Of a stretch of DNA of 6,265 bases, positions 1 to 5,571 are shown piece after piece. The notes beneath the pieces are model-generated. The model worked only from the letters and a program-made list of their open reading frames with translations. It was not told where the DNA came from and made no database searches. How positions within the stretch are numbered: position 1 is the stretch's first letter; each line of letters opens with the position of its first letter. The translations under genes were made by a program, and so were the position numbers. Origin of the DNA: Phyllobacteriaceae bacterium UBA1059 (lineage in GTDB: Bacteria; Pseudomonadota; Alphaproteobacteria; Rhizobiales; Rhizobiaceae); the NCBI GenBank assembly GCA_002316345.1, contig DCDI01000138.1, forward strand, positions 9,024 to 15,288. Reading direction: 5' to 3'.

Positions 1-99
1 GTTTTTGCCGGCATGTTCGTTCTGATGGCTTTCGTGCTGTTGGTGGACGGTTTGGTGACGCTGGTCGAGCGCAGGCTCCTGGCTTGGCGCGCTTCATAA
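1..99 (+). CDS. ABC transporter permease, C-terminal end (partial)
   Basis: This is the last 32 codons of a reading frame that enters from the left edge and stops at TAA (97-99). The visible peptide starts with a strongly hydrophobic stretch (VFAGMFVLMAFVLLVDG), followed by a short amphipathic tail ending in ERRLLAWRAS. A final membrane helix followed by a basic E-R-R-x-L-x-x-W-R tail is typical of SsuC/TauC/NrtB-type inner-membrane permeases that import sulfonates, taurine, nitrate or related small compounds. The next gene, 27 nt downstream on the same strand, is a binding protein of exactly the matching family, which supports the call. Too little of the protein is visible to judge its substrate or whether the rest is intact. 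Confidence 0.75.
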   Translation, partial: VFAGMFVLMAFVLLVDGLVTLVERRLLAWRAS

Positions 100-113
100 G
101 AACGACAAATAAC

Positions 114-120
114 GGGAGGA
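114..120 (+). promoter_or_regulatory. Shine-Dalgarno site of the substrate-binding protein gene
   Basis: GGGAGGA lies 6 nt before the ATG at 127. It is a near-ideal ribosome binding site and fixes that start over the later in-frame ATG at codon 8. The 27-nt gap to the upstream permease leaves little room for a separate promoter, so co-transcription is likely. Confidence 0.8.
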
Positions 121-126
121 AGCGAA

Positions 127-1149
127 ATGAAACGCAGAACGGTTCTGATGGGCGGCGGCGCGCTGGCGCTGGGTGCAGCAGCGGGCGCCTGGCCGGCTCT
201 CGCGCAGGAAGGCAAGCCGGAAAGAACTGACGTAACGCTGGGCGTCGGCGGTAAGCCACTGCTGTATTATCTGCCGCTGACGATCGCGGAAAAGAAGGGC
301 TTCTTCGAGCAGCAGGGCCTCAACGTTTCCATCAACGACTTCGCGGGCGGCTCCAAGTCGCTGCAGGCGCTGGTGGGCGGCTCGGTGGATGTCGTGACGG
401 GCGCCTACGAACACACGATCCGCATGCAGCACAAAGGCCAGGATGTCGTCGGCATCTGCGCACTCGGGCGCTTTCCCGGCATCGTGATTGCGGTGCGCAA
501 GGATCTCGCCGGCGAGGTCAAGACGATCGCCGACCTGAAGGGCCGTACGGTCGGCGTTACGGCGCCGGGATCGTCCACGTCCCTGATGCTGCAATATGCG
601 CTTTTGAAAAACGGACTTCAGGATACTGACGTTTCGATGATCGGCGTTGGTGGTGGAGCCGGAGCGGTTGCCGCCATCAAGCAGGGCCAGGTCGACGCGG
701 TTTCGCATCTCGATCCGGTGATCGCGCAGCTGCAATATGACGGCGACATCGAGATCCTGCTCGATACCCGCACCGAAGCCGGCACACGTGACCTGTTTGG
801 CGGTCCGAACCCCGCGGCGACGCTTTATACCACCGGCGCCTTCGTTGAAGAAAACCCGGTCACCACGCAGCGTCTGGTGAACGGCATGATGGCCGCGCAG
901 AAGTGGCTGCAAACGGCCTCGCCGGATGAAGTGGCCGACACCGTTCCCGAGGAATACCTGCTGGGCAATCGCGACCTTTACAAACAGGCCTTCAGCAATT
1001 CGCGCGAAATGTTCTCGCCGGATGGGCTTGTTTCGCAGGAAGGCTATGCTTCGATGATGGAGGTTCTGAAGACCCTCGATCCTGAGCTGAAGAATGCCGA
1101 TGTCGCTTATGAAAAGACCTTCAACGACAAGTTCGTGAAGGCGGCTTGA
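127..1149 (+). CDS. ABC transporter substrate-binding protein, NMT1/SsuA/TauA type
   Basis: This is a 340-residue periplasmic binding protein that would capture a small solute and deliver it to the permease encoded just upstream. Residues 1-26 form a signal peptide: MKRR, then a glycine/alanine-rich hydrophobic core, then a likely cut after Ala-Leu-Ala (24-26). The R-R-T-V-L at 3-7 fits a loose twin-arginine pattern, so Tat export is possible. The mature part has family hallmarks: an early beta strand (TLGVGGKPLLYYLPL, about 37-51), the EKKGFFEQQGLNV segment (55-67), GGSKSLQALVGGSVDVV (74-90), LKGRTVGVTAPGSS (137-150), and AIKQGQVDAVSHLDP (183-197). Length and order are normal for the family that includes the nitrate, sulfonate, taurine and thiamine-precursor binding proteins. 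The sequence does not show which ligand is bound. The ATPase subunit would lie beyond the left edge, because no ATPase follows on this strand. Confidence 0.88.
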   Translation: MKRRTVLMGGGALALGAAAGAWPALAQEGKPERTDVTLGVGGKPLLYYLPLTIAEKKGFFEQQGLNVSINDFAGGSKSLQALVGGSVDVVTGAYEHTIRMQHKGQDVVGICALGRFPGIVIAVRKDLAGEVKTIADLKGRTVGVTAPGSSTSLMLQYALLKNGLQDTDVSMIGVGGGAGAVAAIKQGQVDAVSHLDPVIAQLQYDGDIEILLDTRTEAGTRDLFGGPNPAATLYTTGAFVEENPVTTQRLVNGMMAAQKWLQTASPDEVADTVPEEYLLGNRDLYKQAFSNSREMFSPDGLVSQEGYASMMEVLKTLDPELKNADVAYEKTFNDKFVKAA

Positions 1150-1161
1150 GGGGTCACAGGA

Positions 1162-1202
1162 TCGGCAAGCCCATGGCACCACCCTCGCCATGAGCTTGCC
1201 GG
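1162..1202 (+). terminator. Hairpin after the binding-protein gene, possible terminator
   Basis: GGCAAGCCCATGGC (1164-1177) pairs with GCCATGAGCTTGCC (1187-1200) with one C-A mismatch, around a 9-nt loop (1178-1186). The stem extends by C1163-G1201 and a T1162-G1202 wobble. It begins 12 nt after the TGA of the binding-protein gene. The following bases (CTTTGCTGCTT) are only modestly T-rich, so it is either a weak intrinsic terminator or a 3'-end stabilising hairpin. Its place between an operon end and a gene with its own start region favours termination. Confidence 0.5.
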
Positions 1203-1211
1203 CTTTGCTGC

Positions 1212-1239
1212 TTAACGGGCTCGCCGATGATCGGTTAAT
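1212..1239 (+). promoter_or_regulatory. Weak sigma-70-like promoter candidate before the GreA-like gene
   Basis: TTAACG (1212-1217) and GTTAAT (1234-1239) each match the -35 and -10 consensus at four of six positions and are 16 nt apart. The same bases contain the inverted pair TTAAC/GTTAA (1212-1216 and 1234-1238). If used, transcription would start very near the ribosome binding site, giving a very short leader, which weakens the case. The rest of the 109-nt gap (1150-1258) holds only the upstream hairpin. Confidence 0.2.
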
Positions 1240-1258
1240 TCGGTAGGGGTTTGATCCA

Positions 1259-1741
1259 GTGAGTGTGGCTTTCGCCAAGGAAGACAGCGCGGAAGCCGCT
1301 TCGGAAACCGTTCTGCCGGCACGGCCGATTTCTGATCGAGCGAACCTCGTCACGGAAGCCGGACTTGCAATGCTGCAGGCCGCCCTGGCGAGCGCGCAGC
1401 AGGCGCTGGAAGCCGCCAACCTCCTCGAAGACATCAACGAACGGCGGCGGCAGTCTGCCGTGCCGGTCCGTGATGCCCGTTACTTTGCCGAGCGGGTGCG
1501 GACGGCTCAACTCACCCCGACCTCAGCTTCCACCAATGTCGTTGCCTTCGGCCACACCGTCACCTTCGAGCGCGATGACGGACGCACGCAGACGTTTCGG
1601 ATCGTCGGGGAAGACGAGGCCAACCCCGCGCAGGGCTCCATCTCCTACGCGTCGCCCGTGGCCGCGGTTCTGCTTGGCAAAGCGATCGGCGACGTGGTGC
1701 TGCTTGGACCGCGCGAACTCGAGATCCTGTCGATTTCCTGA
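1259..1741 (+). CDS. GreA/GreB-family transcription elongation factor-like protein with a short coiled coil
   Basis: This is a 160-residue protein. Its C-terminal half is the FKBP-like GreA/GreB domain: FGHTVTF (97-103), FRIVGEDEANPAQGSISYASP (113-133), then a VLLGKAIGDVV stretch (137-147). Gre factors bind the RNA polymerase secondary channel and stimulate cleavage of backtracked RNA. Before this domain, residues about 32-85 form an alanine-, glutamine- and arginine-rich helical hairpin. Its turn contains L-E-D-I-N-E (56-61), so Asp58 and Glu61 sit where the metal-coordinating acidic pair of GreA is expected. From memory of E. coli GreA, both arms look about 6-8 residues shorter, while a poorly conserved stretch of about 30 residues is added at the N-terminus. 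The start is GTG, preceded by AGGGG (1245-1249) at 9 nt; an in-frame TAG at 1244-1246 rules out earlier starts. A second GTG at codon 3 is too far from that site. An Rnk-like or other Gre paralogue role is possible. Confidence 0.82.
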   Translation: MSVAFAKEDSAEAASETVLPARPISDRANLVTEAGLAMLQAALASAQQALEAANLLEDINERRRQSAVPVRDARYFAERVRTAQLTPTSASTNVVAFGHTVTFERDDGRTQTFRIVGEDEANPAQGSISYASPVAAVLLGKAIGDVVLLGPRELEILSIS

Positions 1742-1757
1742 TTGATCACGCTGCGCA

Positions 1758-3569
1758 TCACGGCTGCCAAAGCGGCTGATGGCCGGGATCGAGCAGGCGG
1801 TCGGTGAAGAAGGCGGCGCTGATGAAGGCGAGGTGGGTGAGGGCTTGCGGGAAGTTGCCGAGCGGCAGGCCGCGCTTGTCGAGTTCCTCCGAAAACAGGC
1901 CGAGCGTGTTGCCGTAGGCCAGGCCCTTGGCGATCACCAGCTGCGCTTCGTCCAGGCGCCCTGCCCGCGCCAGGCATTCGGCGTACCAGAAGGTGCAGGT
2001 GGTGAAGGCGCCCTCGCCGCCTTCGAGGCCGTCGGCATTTCGGTAGCGGTAGATGAGCCCGTCGTCGCAAAGCTGCTCGCCGATCGCGTCCAGCGTTTTC
2101 AGCCAGACCGGGTCGGTTGCCGAAACGAAGCGGACGAGCGGCATCATCAGCAAGGCGGCGTCGAGTTCGGTGCCGCCGCGTTCCTGAACAAAATAGCCAT
2201 TGTCGGGATGGCGGAAGTTTTCCCAGATATCGGCCGAGATCGCATCGCGGCATTCGGCCCAGACAACCAGCGGTGCCGGCAAAGAGCGCTTCTTCGCCAG
2301 CCGGATCGCGCGATCCATCGCTACCCAGCACATCAGCCGCGAGTGCAGGAAATGGCGCGGCTGCGTGCGCATCTCCCAGATGCCGGCGTCGGCTTCCTGC
2401 CAGTGCTGCATCACATATTCAACGATGCCGCTGATGTGCTGCCAGCCTTCATGAGAGATAGCCCGACCGTATTTGTTGGAGAGATAAACGCTGTCCATCA
2501 GCTCGCCGAAAATATCGAGCTGGCTTTGGGCATGAGCGGCATTGCCGATCCGCACCGGCCGGCTTTCGGCGTAGCCTTTGAGGTGCGCAAGCTCCTGTTC
2601 GTCGGCGGCCTCCGATCCGTCCAGCGCATACATGATGCGGATAGGATGATCGACATCGGCAGCCATCACACGCTGCCCGGCCCAAAGGCGGAAGTGCTCG
2701 GCCTCCTCGATGAAACCCAGCCGCATGAAGGCATAGACCGTGAACGAGGCGTCGCGGATCCAGGTCGCGCGATAATCCCAGTTGCGTCCCGCACCCGTCG
2801 CTTCCGGCAAGGAGAAGGTGGCGGCTGCCGCGATCGATCCGTGGCGCGCCGACGTCAGCAGCTTCAGCGCAAGCGCCGAGCGTAGCACCTGTTCACGCCA
2901 GCGCCCCTTGTACGTGGCCTGTGACAGCCAGCTGCGCCAGGCGGCGGTTGTTGCGGCGATCTCCTTGGCGATAGCCTCGTCGTCGGGACAAGCCAGCGCT
3001 TCTTCGCCAAGGATGAACCAGGCACTCTGTTTGGCCTCAAGGGTGAAGCGGGTTGTCGCCGCGCCAGTCTCGCAGGCAAGCGGCACGGACGCGCAGAGCT
3101 TCAAGGAGAGATCGCGACCCTTGAAGGAAACGCCGCCATCCGCCCGCTGAACCTCTGGAACCTCGCGGGCGTAATCGAAGCGCGGCGCGCAGGTGACGGT
3201 GAAGGTGACGGTTCCCCGTGTCGCCGTGACTCGACGGATCAAGCAACGCGCATCAGGGCCAGCCAGCCCGCTCGCCTTGGGATGCGGCATGAGATCAACG
3301 ATCTCCGCGCTGCCATTTTCCGCCGTCCAACTGGTCAGCAGCACGTTGGTGTCTGGGATGTAGAGCTGGAGATGACGCGGGTTTTCGAGGTCGGGGGTGA
3401 TCGAAAACGCACCGCCGCTGCCTGCATCGAGCAGATCCGCGAAGATCAACGGACTGTCGAGCGCCGGCCAGCACAGGTAGTCGATCGTACCATCGCTGGC
3501 GACCAAGGCGGCGGTTTCGAGATTTCCGATGATACCGTGTTCACCGATGGTGCGGCGCGGTTCAGCCAT
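1758..3569 (-). CDS. Glycoside hydrolase family 15 protein (glucoamylase/trehalase type)
   Basis: This is a 603-residue, apparently complete GH15 enzyme with no signal peptide, so probably cytoplasmic. The N-terminal beta-sandwich domain (about 10-210) opens with IGEHGIIGNLETAALVASDG. The (alpha/alpha)6 barrel follows: RNWDYRATWIRDASF (262-276), whose Arg272-Asp273 match the substrate-gripping R-D pair of fungal glucoamylases; GIWEMRTQPRHFLHS (396-410), with Glu399 as probable general acid; GLFSEELD (557-564), with Glu561 as probable general base; and a typical GNFPQALTHLAF end (571-582). The family hydrolyses alpha-glucosides with inversion, releasing beta-D-glucose; bacterial members act on maltodextrins, dextrans or trehalose, and the sequence does not say which. 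The frame stays open 36 codons further upstream, but that part lies inside the neighbouring gene. The ATG at 3569 begins the conserved domain and overlaps the SDR stop by 8 nt. No good ribosome binding site precedes it, so translational coupling is likely. Confidence 0.9.
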   Translation of the reverse strand: MAEPRRTIGEHGIIGNLETAALVASDGTIDYLCWPALDSPLIFADLLDAGSGGAFSITPDLENPRHLQLYIPDTNVLLTSWTAENGSAEIVDLMPHPKASGLAGPDARCLIRRVTATRGTVTFTVTCAPRFDYAREVPEVQRADGGVSFKGRDLSLKLCASVPLACETGAATTRFTLEAKQSAWFILGEEALACPDDEAIAKEIAATTAAWRSWLSQATYKGRWREQVLRSALALKLLTSARHGSIAAAATFSLPEATGAGRNWDYRATWIRDASFTVYAFMRLGFIEEAEHFRLWAGQRVMAADVDHPIRIMYALDGSEAADEQELAHLKGYAESRPVRIGNAAHAQSQLDIFGELMDSVYLSNKYGRAISHEGWQHISGIVEYVMQHWQEADAGIWEMRTQPRHFLHSRLMCWVAMDRAIRLAKKRSLPAPLVVWAECRDAISADIWENFRHPDNGYFVQERGGTELDAALLMMPLVRFVSATDPVWLKTLDAIGEQLCDDGLIYRYRNADGLEGGEGAFTTCTFWYAECLARAGRLDEAQLVIAKGLAYGNTLGLFSEELDKRGLPLGNFPQALTHLAFISAAFFTDRLLDPGHQPLWQP

Positions 3570-4374
3570 TATCGCGGAACTCGGGGTAAAGCGACATGCC
3601 GCCATCCACGAACAGGGTCGTGCCCGTGACGTAATCGGCCTCGTCGGAAGCCAGCCAGACGGCGGCGCGCGCGACATCCCCTGGCTCCCCGATGCGGCCG
3701 TAGGGGATCAGCCGGAGCAGCTTGGTCAGCGCTTCCTCGCTGTCCCAGGCCTCCTTGTTGATGGGTGTGCGGATGGCGCCCGGCGCGATCGCGTTGACGC
3801 GAATGCCATCGCCCGCGACTTCCTGCGCCAGGGATTGCACGAGCATGCGCAACCCGCCCTTGGCAGACGCGTAGTTGATGTGCCCGGCCCAGGGGATGAT
3901 CTCATGCACGGAGCTCATGGCGATGATCGTTCCAGCGCTGCGCGCCGGCCGTTTTTCGCTCGGCTGGACGCGGAAGCGGCGCACGGCTTCTCGCGCGCAC
4001 AGGAACTGCCCGGTCAGGTTGATGCCGATCACGGCGTTCCAATCGTCCAGCGACATGTCGGCGACAGGGGCATCCTTCTGGATGCCCGAATTGGACACCA
4101 GCACGTCGACCCTGCCGAAATGCTCGGCCGCCGCATCGAACAGGCGAAGCACTTCGCTTTCCTCCGACACGTCCGCCTGCACCGCAATCGCGCGGCCGCC
4201 TTGCGCCGTGACACGCTCGACCAATTCGTTGGCGGCATCGCCATGTGAGTGAAAGTTGGCGACGAGTGCAGCGCCGGCACCGGCCAGAGCTTCGGCAACG
4301 GCGAGCCCAATGCCTGAGCTTGCGCCGGTGACGATTGCGACATGATCCTTCAAGGACCGGGTGTTCGTTTGCAA
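3562..4374 (-). CDS. SDR oxidoreductase, glucose 1-dehydrogenase type
   Basis: With a TTG start this is a 270-residue classical short-chain dehydrogenase. The Rossmann signature TGASSGIG is at 16-23, SNSG at 94-97 (the usual NNAG motif, altered), Asn119, and the catalytic Ser155, Tyr168 and Lys172 in the family spacing. The stretches MSSVHEIIPW (153-162), NAIAPGAIRTPIN (194-206), IGEP (228-231), YVTGTTLFVDGGM (248-260) and the YPEF near the end closely resemble Bacillus glucose 1-dehydrogenase as I recall it, which oxidises beta-D-glucose to gluconolactone with NAD(P)+. A basic insertion of about 9 residues (132-147, RRFRVQPSEKRPARSA) precedes the catalytic strand and is absent in the Bacillus enzyme. 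The frame is open to an ATG at 4443, but that would overlap the end region of the preceding gene's intergenic DNA and add non-family residues. Glucose as substrate is a family inference; related sugars or polyols are possible. Confidence 0.87.
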   Translation of the reverse strand: MQTNTRSLKDHVAIVTGASSGIGLAVAEALAGAGAALVANFHSHGDAANELVERVTAQGGRAIAVQADVSEESEVLRLFDAAAEHFGRVDVLVSNSGIQKDAPVADMSLDDWNAVIGINLTGQFLCAREAVRRFRVQPSEKRPARSAGTIIAMSSVHEIIPWAGHINYASAKGGLRMLVQSLAQEVAGDGIRVNAIAPGAIRTPINKEAWDSEEALTKLLRLIPYGRIGEPGDVARAAVWLASDEADYVTGTTLFVDGGMSLYPEFRDNG

Positions 4375-4380
4375 AAAAGG

Positions 4381-4385
4381 CCTCC
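4381..4385 (-). promoter_or_regulatory. Shine-Dalgarno site that decides a TTG start for the SDR gene
   Basis: On the - strand GGAGG lies 6 nt before TTG (4374-4372). No ATG or GTG is equally well placed, and the TTG leads directly into the short N-terminus expected before the first Rossmann strand. The 77-nt gap upstream (4375-4451) also holds a weak imperfect hairpin (arms 4397-4402 and 4422-4427) without a T-run. I see no convincing promoter there. Confidence 0.7.
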
Positions 4386-4451
4386 GATTATCCGCCGCGG
4401 CTGCCCGTGAAGTAGGGAGCGAGCCGCAGATAACCAATGGCAATCGTCGTT

Positions 4452-5129
4452 CTAGGCGGCGCGCTGGGCGGTCAGTACGAAGAAGCGGATCATCTGCTGC
4501 GACCCGGGGGCATACATCGTGCCATAGAGATCATCCGGCAGGAGGTGCTGCCAGGCGGTACCATCGCTGAACCCTGCACGCTCCAGCATGGCGCGAGCAT
4601 CGTCTTCGGTGAGGCCGTTAATGAAAGGCAGCTCGGCGCCGAACTCGTTCGCGCTTGTATTGGGGCTGGACCGCCAAAGGCCGTCGGACACGAGAAGACG
4701 GCCTGAGGGTCGCAGCAGCCGGTGGGCAAGGCGCAGGGCTTCTTCCGGCTGCTCCAGCGTCCACAGCACGTTGCGGATGGTGACGATGTCGGCGCAGGCC
4801 GTCGGCAGGTCGGCGTCGTCCATGGTGTTTTCGATGAAGCGGATGGACAGGCCGCGCTCCTTCGCCTGGGCACGCGCATAGTCCAGCATGCCGGATGCAC
4901 CGTCGACGGCCGTAACGCGGTGGCCGAGCGTGGCGCAAAGCAGCGCGCAGGCGCCGGTGCCCGTACCGAGATCGACCACGTCGCGCGGCTCTTCACCCAA
5001 GGCTTGGCCGAACAGGTTCAGCCAGCCGTCGAAGTGCTTGAGATGGGAAGCGGCATCGTCGAAGCGGTGGGCGCGCGCCGTCCAATGCTCGGACATGGCT
5101 TTCGCGGTCTGTGGTGCAACGCGCGTCAT
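4452..5129 (-). CDS. Class I SAM-dependent methyltransferase
   Basis: This is a 225-residue, apparently complete class I methyltransferase ending at TAG. SAM-binding motif I is VVDLGTGTGA (51-60). An acidic residue at the end of strand 2 (Asp76 in AVDGASGML) would hold the ribose. ADIVTIRNVLWTL (113-125) is motif II and LLRPSGRLLVSDG (138-150) motif III. It resembles the broad UbiE/YcgJ-like group of small-molecule methyltransferases; the acceptor cannot be read from the sequence. The ATG at 5129 lies 1 nt after the pseudoazurin stop (TGA, 5133-5131) and has no strong ribosome binding site, which suggests coupled translation. A second ATG at codon 12 (MSEHW) is a possible alternative start. 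The position directly behind a metal-type ABC ATPase and pseudoazurin suggests a job linked to the imported compound or to redox cofactors, but that is only context. Confidence 0.85.
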   Translation of the reverse strand: MTRVAPQTAKAMSEHWTARAHRFDDAASHLKHFDGWLNLFGQALGEEPRDVVDLGTGTGACALLCATLGHRVTAVDGASGMLDYARAQAKERGLSIRFIENTMDDADLPTACADIVTIRNVLWTLEQPEEALRLAHRLLRPSGRLLVSDGLWRSSPNTSANEFGAELPFINGLTEDDARAMLERAGFSDGTAWQHLLPDDLYGTMYAPGSQQMIRFFVLTAQRAA

Positions 5130-5130
5130 G

Positions 5131-5571
5131 TCAGAGGCCGGCTTGGCTTGCCGTATCGATGATCTTGTCGAAGCGCTTTTTGGCGATCGGCGGCAGCTTT
5201 TCGGGCAGCTTGACCGCATCGGCCCTGCCTGCGCCAACCTGGATCAGCATCACCATGCCCATGTCGAAATGCGGCGAGCACTTCACGCCGTAGGTGCCTT
5301 CCTTGTCGAGCGTGACTTCGAATTCCTGATTGATCTTGCTGAGGAAGGGTTCTGCACCCTCCGGAATGAAACCGTCGATCGTCGCGGCATTGTGGCCCTT
5401 CACGGTCGGCAGGAATTTGATGGTGTCGCCCGGCTTCACCACGAGAAAAGCAGGGTCGTAATCCATCGGGCCGTTCGGGCCGCGGTTCAGCATCTTCACC
5501 TCATGCGTATCGGCGAAAGCGAGACTGGACAGGCTGCAAAGCAGGGCTGCGGCAAGTGCTGCGCGGATCAT
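5131..5571 (-). CDS. Pseudoazurin (periplasmic type 1 blue copper protein)
   Basis: This is a 146-residue secreted cupredoxin. Residues 1-20 are a Sec signal peptide with a cut expected after Ala-Phe-Ala. The mature protein has the pseudoazurin pattern: HEVKMLNRGPNGPMDYDPA (23-41), KPGDTIKFLPTVKGHN (46-61), IPEGAEPFLSKIN (69-81), YGVKCSPHFDMGMV (94-107) and a lysine-rich C-terminal helical tail. The copper ligands are all present: His60, Cys98, His101 and Met106, which are His40, Cys78, His81 and Met86 in mature numbering, the same numbers as in Achromobacter pseudoazurin. Pseudoazurins carry one electron in the periplasm, classically to copper nitrite reductase and other terminal reductases. 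GGAGGA (5583-5578) lies 6 nt before the ATG. The start overlaps the ATPase stop in an ATGA, so the two are translated from one transcript. No denitrification gene is visible in the window. Confidence 0.93.
   Translation of the reverse strand: MIRAALAAALLCSLSSLAFADTHEVKMLNRGPNGPMDYDPAFLVVKPGDTIKFLPTVKGHNAATIDGFIPEGAEPFLSKINQEFEVTLDKEGTYGVKCSPHFDMGMVMLIQVGAGRADAVKLPEKLPPIAKKRFDKIIDTASQAGL

Noticed and set aside
94..1437. 447-codon open frame on the - strand opposite the binding-protein gene and the start of the GreA-like gene
   Set aside because: It is antisense to a well-supported gene and spans two genes and a hairpin. Its Arg-, Ala- and His-rich translation shows no recognisable domain, as expected for a shadow frame in GC-rich DNA.
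1742..1790. Possible bidirectional terminator between the convergent GreA-like and GH15 genes
   Set aside because: The gap is only 16 nt. The nearby GGCTG repeats (about 1762-1782) are direct-like rather than self-complementary, and no stem with a T-run is visible on either strand.
1779..2885. 368-codon open frame on the + strand opposite GH15
   Set aside because: It is fully antisense to conserved GH15 catalytic motifs, its translation has no family features, and it has no plausible ribosome binding site context.
3570..3677. N-terminal extension of GH15 by 36 codons to an ATG at 3677
   Set aside because: These codons lie inside the SDR gene in another frame, are proline- and arginine-rich, and precede the point where GH15 similarity begins.
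3529..4248. 239-codon open frame on the + strand opposite the SDR and GH15 junction
   Set aside because: It covers the antisense of the Rossmann and catalytic motifs of the SDR. The composition is typical of a shadow frame.
4397..4427. Terminator between the methyltransferase and SDR genes
   Set aside because: Only six base pairs form (GCGGCT with AGCCGC) around a long loop, and there is no T-run on the - strand side, so I cannot support a terminator call.
5130..5237. N-terminal extension of the methyltransferase by 36 codons to an ATG at 5237
   Set aside because: The extension lies within the pseudoazurin gene and encodes a Ser/Arg-rich stretch unlike the family. The ATG at 5129 fits the operon spacing better.
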